Part shown: positions 13,523-24,408 of the stretch, piece by piece
Layout: each line of letters begins with the position of its first letter
Position numbering within the stretch: the stretch's first letter is position 1
Assembly: GCA_010093605.1 (NCBI GenBank)
Contig: MU004186.1
Span: 17,765-81,764, forward strand
Length of the DNA: 64,000 nt
Source of the DNA: Lophium mytilinum
Taxonomy: Eukaryota > Ascomycota > Dothideomycetes > Mytilinidiales > Mytilinidiaceae
Direction of reading: 5' to 3'
Translations under genes and position numbers: made by a program
Notes under the pieces: model-generated
Seen by the model: the letters and a program-made list of their open reading frames with translations, nothing else
Databases searched by the model: none
What the model was told of the DNA's origin: nothing

Positions 13523-13850
13523 ATGCGAAACGAGTTCGACGAAACACTGCAAGGGAAGACAATGGCATCGTGTTGGAGCAGCGGAGATGGGTTGCTACAT
13601 GCACATGGTGGCCTTTGCCCTGTTTTGTAGTCTTACGCTCATGCAGAGAATTGACATTTACATGAGATGGCGCTCTGTCCTCCTTCGTGGTGACATTCTG
13701 CATTATAGCGTTTACATCCTGCCACTCACACGATCCACTGCATGACACAGCTTGATTTAGTGAAACGGCAAGACGGGCGCTGCCGCTTGGACTTCTCCCA
13801 TGCATGCAAGAACGCTTCAAATGTCAAGCTTAATACGTTCTCTTTTCATA

Positions 13851-14330
13851 TCAACTTTCTCGTCCTTTATATTCTACCCTCTTCTCCACGTTCAAAACAG
13901 TACGGCTCGGGGCGACCCTGAGATCTCTCGACCACGATAAAAGCACAGAAGAAAGGACTGTGGTTTTCTCTTCAAGCTTCCCGATCATCCAGAAGGCATT
14001 ATCGACCTCGACATCATCTGCGACAGTTTCACCTACAAGACGCACCGAATGTTCCGTTGCAGCTAGATTGATTTCAAAAGAGCTCGCGGCGGACTTCTCA
14101 AGGTCAGTATCAGCAATCCTGGCGACACATCTGGAAGCATATAGGAACCTCATTTGCGAAACTACCAACGTCAATAAGCGTGTCCTTGGTAACGCCATTC
14201 TCCATGTGCTGCTAACATACAAGAACACGAAAAGGAAACCAAAGTAGGCAAAAGAGGAAGCCACCAATGGCAAAGGAATAAGTGACTGGTCCGGCGCCAA
14301 AGATTGAATTTAGACCACCAGACGGTACAG
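13851..14330 (-). pseudogene. Decayed membrane-anchored protein gene
   Basis: The minus strand carries two overlapping coding-like frames. One begins with a hydrophobic segment (FGAGPVTYSFAIGGFLFCLL) and then meets a TAG. The other, open from 14300 to 13851, has FAYFGFLFVFLYV followed by a soluble part rich in acidic residues (ETVADDVEVDNAFWMIGKLE). The pattern fits one membrane protein split by a frameshift and a nonsense change. No family is recognised. An unrecognised intron is the alternative. Confidence 0.35.
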
Positions 14331-15030
14331 ACTCTCGTGTTAAAGCCAACTAAACCACACTGGATGGTATTGAATGGACACTTAATAGAAATAGCAACTC
14401 GATAAGTGTCGAGAAGAGATGGCATGCGCCTTTCAATATTACAACAAATGCTATCGGTGGGCTTATTCTAAATCTAGTAGCAGGCATTGCATACTCCTTC
14501 CCCTTTCGCATCTCCTTTCACTCAAGCATAGTTACTATCTTCTAACACACTTACACTGTATTCTCACGCTAACCAGTGCCTTTTTGTCTCACAATCATAT
14601 ATGTCACGCAAACTCAAACAGTGTCCAGATCACGTGGGCCCCTTTCCTTCAAGCTACCCGTAGACATAACCTACATTACGCGATTCTTCGAGCCCACAGG
14701 CCAGCGTATTGGTAATGACTCCGCTGAGAGTCACTCAATGAAGTCTCGTTTCGCGACAATTTACTCTACGACTGATACTGATACCCGAAGCGTTGCCCCT
14801 ATAACGTGGAATCGTGTAACTCGCCTTGCAAGATTGCTCCATGTCTGGAACTCAGCTCTATCCGGCGGGTCTGCGATGCAACTATGGCAAAGGTTCTTAT
14901 TGAACCCACCAGGCGCGACACTGGTGTGGTGTCGTCTTACTCAGCGCTGAGTTCGTGGAATCGACCAGGGCTCCCATTGGGTGGAGTTAGTGGCTTGGCG
15001 CTGGCGACGAGTGTTTACGTCAAGGTCGCT
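14331..15030. other. Stretch without a supportable gene
   Basis: Short open frames on the plus strand (14419-14715, 14576-14950, 14806-15246) look like chance or shadow frames. No repeat or RNA gene is seen. Confidence 0.35.
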
Positions 15031-15545
15031 TCATCCCAACTTCTCCTCTTTAAAGCGCGGGTTGTATTTTTTTCGTCTTCTAGATCTTCTATTCCGCAGC
15101 CTGATCCATCCTCTTCCGAAGGCGTCTGGCTTGGTCAAGTCTTCGTCTGCGCCACGGGCAGATATCCAGATCGTCGTTGGGGGTGGAGCCGTCAGGCGGT
15201 CGACCTCCCCTTTGTCATGAACGGGAGCAATCGTATCGCCTGGTAACTCCACCAACTGCAAGCACTTTCTCGTTATCATAAGTCCTACGGCACAGACGAA
15301 GGTGTCCACCCTGCTGAACCTTTGCCTCAGGCTCTCGATCGAAGTACTGTCGTCTAGACCTTCCAGAAGCCGGAGCTTACAATCGGCCCCCGGGGAGGGA
15401 TAGTGTACTCCTTATCGACCAACGCCTTTTATGCGATCCTCTTTGGAACCATTTTCTACCATCTTTTCTCCCTATGTGCTGTCATCTCCTTTAGAACCTC
15501 GTTCTGTCGTCTTCTCCCTTTACTTTTGATTGGACCTGTTTCTTG
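15031..15545 (-). pseudogene. Decayed gene fragment, basic C-terminus
   Basis: From about 15400 to 15031 a minus-strand frame reads like real protein (LRLLEGLDDSTSIESLRQRF, then VELPGDTIAPVHDKGEVDRL) and ends in an arginine/lysine-rich tail before TGA. The upstream part lies in another frame (ALVDKEYTIPPRGPI, preceded by VLKEMTAHREKRW) and contains two in-frame stops, TAG and TAA, of the kind CAG/TGG and CAA codons give after CpA-to-TpA mutation. I read this as one host gene broken by a frameshift and at least two nonsense changes. Function is not recognised. Confidence 0.4.
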
Positions 15546-15879
15546 GACCCTGTGTTGAACTCGTCACGGGGAATCTTCGTCCAGACTCGTTCTGAAATCA
15601 CCCTTGATCTTGACCTCCGATCTAGTTGTAGCCTATCATTCAAATCAAACGTCGAATTGACGCTGCAATCCTATCAGCCGCGTTCGAAACTCTGCCATAT
15701 TCAAGGTCGCGGATGCACCCGCGCACATAGTTTGATACCTACCATTTCCCCCACTTGTCGCGAACTTACTGATAGTAGCCTTTCTAGATCCCAGCCGTAC
15801 ATCGTCGTCTCTCACGCTGTCACAAAACCGATCATCGCTGACCCTGAACATCTACAGCATCGATACCCTCTCGCGTGAC

Positions 15880-16093
15880 GAGTACTCTGCCCCGCATCTT
15901 GTCTAGCTGTGACTATTGAGGGAGTGTAGACGCTGTTAGGCTCACCTGCGTGGGATGGTACACTCACAAAGCAGGCAGCGAGTCCCACCGCCGTAGATCT
16001 GAAGGACGAGTACCGCTGGCTAAAAGCTACATAGACACCGAACATCCACCACGTCAGGAACGAAACTTGTACTCACCACCCATGGTTGTATAA
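15880..16093 (-). other. Possible short exons on the minus strand
   Basis: The minus strand shows splice-like sites: a GGTGAGTAC donor near 16080, a TCTATGTAG acceptor near 16030 and another GTGAGTG donor near 15970. Between them lies a short coding-like stretch (QRYSSFRSTAVGLAACF). No complete model can be built and no family is recognised. Confidence 0.2.
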
Positions 16094-16345
16094 GTGGAAG
16101 CACTCAGCGATGCGTTATTGTACCGTCTAGAAACTGTCGGAGTCGCCCGCGAAGGTCATCAGGTCGAAGTCAGCGTCATCGAGACCGGGACCAAACGCCA
16201 GATCTGGCACCATGTGGGTAAGCTGGCTGGAGACACTACCGCGAGGGCCAGTTTCTTCGAATCTGTTCGCCACGCCGTGACGGCGTACTGTCTGCCTGAC
16301 AAACCAATGTCTACAACATCAGTTCACGATCCAGCCCCAAGCTGA
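16094..16345 (+). CDS. Coding-like exon, unknown protein
   Basis: An 83-codon open stretch has strongly protein-like composition (VAREGHQVEVSVIETGTKRQ, then HHVGKLAGDTTARASFFESV) and ends in TGA. It opens directly after a TAA with no ATG, so it would have to be an internal exon or the remains of a longer gene. No domain is recognised. It sits just upstream of a degenerate minisatellite (16505-17060) and an assembly gap. Confidence 0.3.
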   Translation: MEALSDALLYRLETVGVAREGHQVEVSVIETGTKRQIWHHVGKLAGDTTARASFFESVRHAVTAYCLPDKPMSTTSVHDPAPS

Positions 16346-16504
16346 ACCGGCAGGGGCATAAGATCAGAGCTCCCTCGCGCGTCGAGTCGCGATCGCGAGC
16401 TCGATGACCTGTGGTGTAAGTCTCCCCCTCAAAGCTGAGGCGATGAACCTCCTCAAGTAACTTCAGATCGTCTCATCGCCAAGTCTCCATCCCAAACCAT
16501 CAAG

Positions 16505-17060
16505 CGATACCGCGTCGCGGAGGGTGGCCCCGGTCCAAAAGAGTTTCTCGTCGCCTCACCCCATTGAGCCTGCGCCCCAAACCAAGACGATGTACCGCGT
16601 CGCGGAGGGTGTGGCTCGCCAAAAGGAAGTTCTTGTCGACGATCACATCATAGGCGTCGTGATGTGTGATGGAGTCGTCGTCCCAAGCCCATCAAGGCGA
16701 TATACCGCAGTGCGGAGGGCAGCACCTCCGTCCGTCTTGGAGGAATCTCTCGACGTCCATCAAGTCATCGGATCGACGGCTTCACTGCCCCCATTCGAAT
16801 GGCCAACCGCCAGAGCCGCTCTGGTTCTGCCCAGACTACCGCGACCTCGACTAGCTCGCTGCTCCCTTCGAANNNNNNNNNNNNNNNNNNNNNNNNNNNN
16901 NNNNNNNNNNNNNNNNNNNNNNNNNNNNNNNNNNNNNNNNNNAGAGCCGCTCTGGTTCTGCCCAGACTACCGCGACCTCGACTAGCTCGCTGCTCCCTTC
17001 GAAATACATGCATGGCTCGCGCCGCAAGGTCCGTACCGCGCCGCAGAAGGCGGCTCTATC
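16505..17060 (+). repeat. Degenerate minisatellite with YRVAEGG-like units
   Basis: A motif close to TACCGCGTCGCGGAGGGTG recurs near 16505, 16588, 16698 and 17031, so spacing ranges from 83 bp to a longer interval interrupted by the gap. On the plus strand the units read (K/T)xYRVAEG, followed in two copies by a KEFLV/KEVLV phrase. Spacing and reading frame drift between copies, so if this was a repeat protein it is degraded. Confidence 0.45.
16873..16942. other. Assembly gap (70 N) flanked by an identical 61-bp sequence
   Basis: The 61 bases before the gap (16812-16872) and the 61 after it (16943-17003) are identical. Either a tandem duplication is present or the two contigs overlap by 61 bases and the gap is false. 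Confidence 0.9.
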
Positions 17061-19396
17061 CAGATGTAATTTTTCGTCGTTCGTCGTGTCATCGACATTC
17101 ACGCCCTCGAGATCACTACAAGATAGGCCAAGCTTTCCTCAACAGCCATCTGGAAGTTTGCGACATCGACGCAGCAGACATGTACGAGCATCACCTATGT
17201 ACGATGTACTCTTCCGTTCAATCTTCTCATTTGACGAGCATCCCGATCAACAACATTTGGCACCCTGGAGAGGCTGCCACGACGACAAAACACTACGGCG
17301 TCTATGCAGGCAGAGCCCAAACCTCAAGAGTTAAAGTCTTCGTGGGTTGGTGAGGCCCAGCATCCCTCTTTAGCGTTCGAGCAGAGCGTATCCTGGTGCG
17401 TCGCACCTAACCTGTGGACCCCACGGGGAAGTTCTCGCGTTTTCATGGCTAGCCACCCACTCGCGGACTACATCCTCTCTTCAAGTGAACAGCAGCTGTA
17501 GCGGCCAGCAGTACGGACCGATACAGTCAGACGAAGCTGTCTCGAGTGGCCAACGCCCAGCTACTCCAATCATCTCTCACTGGCAGGTGAGCAGGTCGCA
17601 TTCTGAGATCCGTCTCCTCTAGGTATAGAGCCCTGCGTCTATCATACCTTGACGTGACCTGCGTGTCTGAAATGGTCTCATCATACTAGCTCTGTCTCCA
17701 CAGCTGCACATTTCCTTCAACTTCGACGTAAGAGACTCACGCCAAGCACAGAGGACCCCGCTGGCTCATCTTCGTATTGTCTACCATCAGTTTGCTTTTG
17801 AACAAGCTGATTCCCATTACATTCAGCCGACCCAGCCCAAAACCCCATTCCAAACACGACATCCACATGGTAGTATGACGTATCAAGATCAAGTCACGTG
17901 ACCAGAATTGAGTACCGCCAGCCACCTTCAATACCCTTTGGCCAAGCGATTGCTTCTGGATCGAATCGGCATCTTATTCTCAACGTTCAAACCAGGGCAT
18001 GGACTCACTATACCTCCTGCCTTTCATTTAGACGGCCGTTTCGAAGAGCAGCAGAAGCTGCATGCATATGCCAGAGCCAACTGAAATTCGATGCTACATG
18101 CAACGACTCGTGCTAAGTACGGACACCAGAGATCCACGACGCTTTCCTTCCTTTCCGCATCGAACACACCCCACTACTCAGTAAAGCTGTCATTGGCCTA
18201 CTCGGGGAGAGTTATCGTGAAAACAGCGAAGCTGAAAACGTTTCCAACCCACCGCAAATTTCACCTCAACACGAGATGTTGTCGCACCAATTACGGGACG
18301 CCATTTCGAACACGCTGACGCGAAACATATCGTCGACATCATTGCGAATCATTGCGTCCGCACTAGGAAACCCCAATGACCAGATCATTCGAGCGCCACA
18401 CTCTCACGATGACTGTATGCCTTCGCCTACTAACTACATCACTGCATCACCTCCACCTCAGCCATGGGACATCGAAGCGTGAGCCGACAAAAGGGATTGA
18501 AACACAAAAATGTGTTTGGCTAGCTATCAGAAGACAACATACTCGCGTCGGAAGTAACATGCCAACACAGCCCGTCTCTGCGCCATGAAACGACCGTCCT
18601 ACTATCTCTCGAAGACTCACCTGCTGGTGTACAGAGCGCCAAAGTCTGGTGTGAAAGAGCCTCTCGTGAGAAGACCTTGACCGCCAGCGCACCATCAACA
18701 CCATGAACTCGAACTCACACGAGACCAGACTACCAAAGTCAGAAGTCACGTGACAGTACCTCCGATCTCATATCGGGTTTTGAGGATCAAACACGGAGTC
18801 GCAGTATCAAGGAGACAACTGCAGCTGCGTCTAGTCACTCTGGCTATCATAATCTTCCATAGAAAATTGCATCCTCTTACTGTGTCGTTCATAGAGACCG
18901 CGCCACGTCAAAGCACTGTCATTGAGGTTCGATCCAAGACATCGACTAGAGTTTAGCCGAGCTGACTGATAGGTACCATGCCTGATTCGAGATCCATACA
19001 TCACAGTACACCCAGCCTGTCCAGGCGGCCCCAGCTGAGAGCGGGCCTAATGCAAGATGAGCTGGCCTGGCTGGGTGCGCTACGGTGGCGTCGGGAGCAC
19101 GCAACAAATAGGTCTCTGTGCGGCCTTGCTTCTCAAAATGAAACGGCCCCAGACATAGCCTATAACATACTTCACACGCAATAATCGACCATCCACATCC
19201 ATACGCGCAAATCGAGCAGAACTCACGTGATCCCAGCAATGAGCGACCTACCCCAGCCATCACCTACTGCAATAGCAGAAGCAGGAGAAGGTCGAACGCG
19301 AGGTGTGGTTTGCAAATGTCAACGGTGCGTCAAATCATCATCCATGCTGTGAAAAACCTGACGATTGATAGCAAATTTCAAAGACCTTGACGGGGT
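17060..19396. other. Gene-poor stretch without a supportable gene
   Basis: Only short open frames (60-110 codons) occur, on both strands, with no recognised domain. CACGTGAC-type palindromes occur near 17895 and 18748. I see no transposon ends, tRNA or long repeat. Confidence 0.4.
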
Positions 19397-19893
19397 CAGG
19401 GCTACCATCTATTCAACTCAATCATCGGATGGGGTCGCCGTTGATTGAATTGACACCTTAGTCAGCAGAGCTCTATATTGATCGATTGATTGACGTCAAC
19501 GATTAAAGTTATTAATTGGTTGACAAGGTAAAAAGTGGACATTCTTGGCAAAGTATATACGTGGTGTAAAGCTTACAACCTACACATTTAAAAGTTCTGC
19601 TTATATTCTTTTTCTAGACATTAAGCCTTTTTAGTGTGCAGCGGCATAGTAGTAGTAGAAAAATGGTAGTACTCGTAGAGGTGCTAAATCCTAATCAAGA
19701 ATCTGTAAAGTGCCGATATCCGGCAGCTGAATTATAGCCTTTCACGACACGGAATGTCACTCTTTCAATCAATCAAACCTCTCGATATTGATTGATTGAT
19801 CCTTTTCGGCTGGTCTATCAAATTCAATTGGTTGATGAAATCATCAATTAATTCCACTCAACGGGTGCGCCTGGTGATTGAATGGTAGTCCTG
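19397..19893. mobile_element. hAT-like MITE, copy A (497 bp)
   Basis: The left end is CAGGGCTACCAT and the right end is the reverse complement of CAGGACTACCAT. Similarity continues inward with ATTCAA/GATTGA-rich sequence. Flanking 8-mers (gacggggt, accggggg) share only CGGGG, so the target duplication is weak or decayed. Near the left end it carries the box CAGCAGAGCTCT shared with copies B and C. Many GATTGATTG and CAATCAATC motifs line the interior. There is no open frame, so it is non-autonomous. Confidence 0.7.
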
Positions 19894-20174
19894 ACCGGGG
19901 GAGAGGTCGGAGATGAGGGGGCAACCAGGAACACCACATGACGACCAATTTAAGACGTGAGAGAGATCCAGTCGGGCACAACTGGTCATGAGGCTCTTGC
20001 AGCTCTATCGGTGTCGTGCGTTGGTCGAGTCAATGCGTATAGAGCTACTGCAATAGGGAAAAACGATCAACTCACTCTCGGCGACATCGTCAGGTAACTC
20101 AAATTAGACGGTGTAGACTGCGTATTGATGCGCCAAGCATTAGACAACGACGGACCCCAGCACGACGACATAGA

Positions 20175-20381
20175 ATGGGACAACCAAGTCACACCGCACG
20201 GTTGTATCCTGGCGCTGCATTCGACATAGAAGAAAGAAGATCGAACCAGGAGTCATTCTGCCCATCGCCGCCGATTGGACTCTTTCTACTTGTTGTCATC
20301 GTCGATGAGAGTTGCATGTTTGTCAATAGTGTTCTGCCTGCCACTGTCAACAAGATTCAGCCTCTATGTCGCTGTCTATAG
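20175..20381 (+). other. Interval between MITE copies, weak open frame
   Basis: A 68-codon frame lies here without any recognised domain. The rest of 19894-20613 holds nothing I can support. Confidence 0.2.
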
Positions 20382-20613
20382 GGTCAAACGAAATCAGTTA
20401 GGTAATTTTAGTTGCTACTGCTTGCGACCTGTGCTTGACTTGTGACGGCTGTATGTCGCAGAGAAACTGCAAATCGAGGGCATAAGAGACGTGTTCGTGC
20501 GTCACGGCGCATGTGCATGTCGAAGAAAGTCGATGACAATGTATGGGATTGAGGCTGAAAGATGTCGAGCGTAAGGCTGGACGCCTGCTACTAATTAGTT
20601 TCCTGTCTTCATA

Positions 20614-21029
20614 CAGGGCTACTCTTCAATCAATCAACGAAAAAGGGAGTTTGTAATTGATAAAATTGTCGTCCTAGTTAGCAGAGGTCTCAGTTAATTG
20701 AATTGATTGAAGCAATATTGAATCGATTAATTGTTTAATGTATTTGGCGCGTGATACCTATTAGGCCTTAGCTATTCCAAAGGAGCGAAACTCGAGTATA
20801 TTTCACTTGCACTTGTCTCCAGTTAGGGATGGTGGTACCCTTTTTACAACTTGTATTTGAAAACTATCGCGTGTTTCAATAGAGCAACGGACATCAACCT
20901 TCGATTAATTGGGCCTCATGATATTAAGCAATTAAAGCTTTTCGAGATGTCTGATTGATTGATAATACCCGCCAAGACTGCAATAACTATCAATCAACGA
21001 GGCAATACAGTCAGCGAAGTGTAGCCCTG
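20614..21029. mobile_element. hAT-like MITE, copy B (416 bp)
   Basis: The ends are CAGGGCTACTCTTC and the reverse complement of CAGGGCTACACTTC, giving inverted repeats with a single mismatch over 14 bases. Flanking 8-mers TCTTCATA and TCTTCATG match at 7 of 8 positions, as expected for a hAT target duplication. About 85 bp inside the left end lies TTAGCAGAGGTCT, shared with copy C and nearly shared with copy A. The interior is rich in ATTGATTG and has no coding potential. This is the best preserved of the three copies. Confidence 0.8.
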
Positions 21030-21211
21030 TCTTCATGTGCTTTCATCTTCATCCCGTTGTGCACATAATAGAATCCTTACGTACATCACAGAGAGACCGT
21101 TACTAGTTGGGTTGGGATGGAAGCAAAATGAATATAAGGATCGGTAATTCTGAAATGTGATCTCAACGATCACTCCGTTATTTAAACGCACAACTCGTCT
21201 ACACAGTCTGA

Positions 21212-21574
21212 CGAGAAGAGAGACTGATTGAAAAAGCAGTTGCAGTTTGTCATCTCGGTTCTCAAGAGATATACCGCGCCGGTTGGGGCGCAGATGACGA
21301 CGACGAGAAGGACGGTGACAAGGAGCGAAAAGGCGAAGAGCCCGAGCTAGAGCAGCAACTCGCGCGAGTCATGATGGAGAGCCAGAGCCTTCGCACCAGG
21401 AACGACGTCAGCTACGCGGAAGTCATCAGATTCGACTGCGTAGAATTTGAGGAGGACGCCTTGTTGGACGACCTTACCGAGACGAGATACGAGGCGGGAT
21501 GGATATACAGCCTTCGTCGTGGGTACAGGAGTGTGTTGCCTCTGCCGTCAACGAAAACATCAATGGCTGAGTAG
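21212..21574 (+). pseudogene. Acidic coding-like fragment
   Basis: A frame open from 21212 to the TAG ending at 21574 (120 codons) has protein-like content: LIEKAVAVCHLGSQEIYRAG, a run of Asp/Glu/Lys (DDDDEKDGDKERKGEEPELE), then VSYAEVIRFDCVEFEEDALL. The only ATGs are internal, at 21371. It follows MITE copy B by about 180 bp. It could be an exon of an undetected gene or a remnant. No domain is recognised. Confidence 0.35.
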
Positions 21575-21887
21575 GGGCAGCAGTTGCTATCTTTCGCGCC
21601 GTTTCGATTCTCGATATTGCTCGAATGTAGCGTATCGAGTGACGAAGATAGAAGAACGCGTAAAGCGTGAAGCAAAGCCGGGAAAAGAGGAAGCACGTAG
21701 AGCCAGAGAGGAAGACGAATACAGAGGAAAGGTTTAGTATAGAATGTTTCGAGGTTGCGAAGCATTGTTCTGCGATGATTCTCTCCACACTCGAAGCAAG
21801 CCCCCCCCCGCAACCGATAGAGTGTCTCATCTTTGTTCATGACTCTGGATCTTGTGCTAGCCAGATCTGCCGTTTAACCAACCAATA

Positions 21888-22122
21888 ATTGATTGAAGCA
21901 ATCTACATTGCTTCAATCAATCGGCATCCTAGAAATGGATCAATCAATCAATCCGTAGGGCTTGAATCGGTCGACCATACAAATATCAGTCAATACTAAT
22001 AATATTAACAATATTAACGGATTTAATAAATGTAATTAAGACCTCTGCTAATTAAGGCGTTAACTAAATAAATATCGAGTGCCTGTTTTTATCAATTAAT
22101 TAATTGATGGGTAGCTCTAGTA
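21888..22122. mobile_element. MITE copy C, partial and RIP-affected
   Basis: The box AGACCTCTGCTAATTAAGGC lies in the opposite orientation to copy B, and the sequence ends near 22121 in GGGTAGCTCTAG, which reads in reverse as CTAGAGCTACCC, a mutated version of the CAGGGCTAC terminus. The other end is not identifiable. A perfect 15-bp hairpin (21888-21902 and 21907-21921, loop CTAC) marks the left part. From about 22000 onward the sequence is AT-rich like a mildly RIP-mutated copy. Confidence 0.5.
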
Positions 22123-22956
22123 CTAGCCTATTATTAGAAGTAGTTAGCTTAGGCTAACTAGTATTCTATTATAAGAGAATTTAGCCTAGTATAGGCACGA
22201 GTTAGATATATAGATAGCCCTATCCCCCCTCTTTCTAGATCAATCAATTAACTTAGTAATCCTTTCAACACTTATAACATCATCCCAATCTAATCCATGC
22301 AGCGCGGCGCTTGTTCTGTCGAAGAACCCTGCCTCAACTTCCTCTAAACCAGAACGCTTAATCTGTTATGTCGAGGGTACTGTCTATTCTAGCATCAATT
22401 GGGACTTCCGGACGTATACGGCGTCCTAGGTAGATATCGCAGAACTCGGGGTGACTGACTACGTTTAGGAAGAGGAGCCCGCACTGGGGGTCGTTGGACC
22501 TAAGAAACGCCAAAAGAGCTTAAACGGGGTAAATCATGAAGACGCTGAAGGACTTATGGTGGTGGGTTCCGTTTAAAGCAGGCCACTACGAGTAAGTTTT
22601 ATTATAGCTTGCAGAAATGGAGAACGTGATGGATGTAGACGAGTAAACAACGGAAGCTCTTTCGAGCGTATCGAACGCGAAGGAGCATCGAGTTTGCCTT
22701 AGTGGTTTCGCAAAGGAACGTGCGGTGGCAGGGCGGTTACCTCTGGTCGAACACAACAAGAATCATGGGCCATCAGAAAGTGATCAACTACTCGCATTCA
22801 ACTAACCTTACGATAACGTTAGGGCTCCCGTGCCATGAGCATACCTACCAAACTAAGGCGACCCACCGACGCAGATTGCTGGTCCTGCATCTTTTCTCGT
22901 AGAAGACGAGGAGCGCGCGCTGCAACAATAATCAACGAGATATTTGACCGGTGTCA
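22123..22956. other. Mildly RIP-like then gene-free stretch
   Basis: The first 140 bases resemble the TA-rich block in composition. The remainder carries only short frames and scattered TAG/TAA codons; I recognise no gene. Confidence 0.35.
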
Positions 22957-23399
22957 CTACATGCCTACAGCCTGATCATCATCACCACACAACATATAGC
23001 CGCCATCTAGGCCCGCGGTAGCCTTCTGGTCCTCGCCATAGCGACCGTTGATGCAGCGCGCTCGAGCCAGCTCCCATTTGCGAACCTCGGAGAGGCTGGC
23101 AAAGAGGATGTCACTGGTATGCCCAGCATCGTCAGCCCACGCATTTTTGGCGACGGCGGCAGCGAAGTCGGTGACGGGGCGTGCAGGAGGAATAACAGCA
23201 GCGACAGACCCGAGGAGAAAGCGCCGCTGTACTAGCTCCCTTGACATCTTGTAGGCTACCAGAGGCGGATAGGGTCAAGCGGAACGGCCGAGATATCATC
23301 ATCGTCGTTGTTAGCAGTGGCGGCGAGGGCGCGGGCAGGGTGCAGTATCCTCCAAAGGCCAGAGTCCTCTGATTCTCCATCACCAAGTCGGACATCCAT
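22957..23399 (-). pseudogene. Coding-like two-part gene or relic
   Basis: Two protein-like frames lie head to tail on the minus strand. The first starts at ATG 23399 (MDVRLGDGESEDSGLWRILH, then ANNDDDDISAVPLDPIRLW) and hits TAG. The second runs from about 23247 to 22957 (RRFLLGSVAAVIPPARPVTD, ending LDGGYMLCGDDDQAVGM). A GTAGCC donor sits at the junction, but I find no acceptor that keeps the frame with a plausible length. Either an unresolved small intron or a frameshift separates them. Family unknown. Confidence 0.35.
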
Positions 23400-24408
23400 C
23401 GTCTCTTCCTCAACGGGAGCGAGTCAGCCACTGCAACCTGCATCATTAACAGACCTAGACGACCACTGTCGCCAGAGAGTGAAACCTTAGAAAGAGGCGC
23501 GGTGGGTGGCGCGCTTCGTCGAGTACGTCGTCACAGACCTTTGAAAATCCGACCTAGTCGCTCTCGACCACGATGCTGTCGCGGATGCAGCAACTGGGGT
23601 TTATTTGGGGGAATCTAACGAAGGAAGATGGTCGCGAGAAGAGGGAGTATATATACAGAATGAGGAATGAAGGCTGACATGAGATTCCATTCCATTTCAA
23701 GACATTAAAGAAGAATCGTGTCAATTTCGTTAATCGCGCGTTCTTGTTGACAAAGGAAGGCAGAGGACTCGGGGCAGCGGTCTAGTAAACAGAGAGGGGT
23801 CAGTAAAGGTCTCGGTCTGAATGGAAGTCTAGGAGCTACTCATCTTGCCCGTGGACACAGAGTCGTCACGCCCTAGAACGATCCACTTCCACCACCCAGT
23901 CACGCCAGCCACCTTGTTAAAGGGCCTAGGAAGAACAGACCTGATAGGGCTCGCCGGGAACTAGATGTGGCTGCGCGACATCATGCTCCGCTGTATTTGG
24001 CACCCTTCATGCATATGGAATCCATCGGTGCGATAGGCTGTTGGAAGTGGGTTGGGGGTTGGAGGGCCCCAGAAAAACGAGTGAGTATGAATTTCCTAGC
24101 AACGACATGTGGCCCAAGGTGTATAGACTGCGAGTTATCAGCATTCATTCCTTGACGCGAGAGTTCAAGAAGGGCGGCTATCTAAAGAGTTTAGGCTGGA
24201 TCAAAACGACTACCCGCGCTCTGCGACGCGGCGACAGCTGAGTCGCGGAGTGATTGAATGTTGGTCTCGTCTCACCATAAACTAAGACACGTTCTGTTTC
24301 TACTCGAGACAGCAATTATATGTGAGGGCTGTGAATCGTGATCACCTTGCAGGCGTAAGTATGTTGTATGCTTCCTGCGGCCCCCGGAGAATTTTCTTGG
24401 TGTTTTCC
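23400..24408. other. Gene-free stretch, nothing recognised
   Basis: Short open frames only (for example 23967-24155 plus); no domain, repeat or RNA gene seen. Confidence 0.35.
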
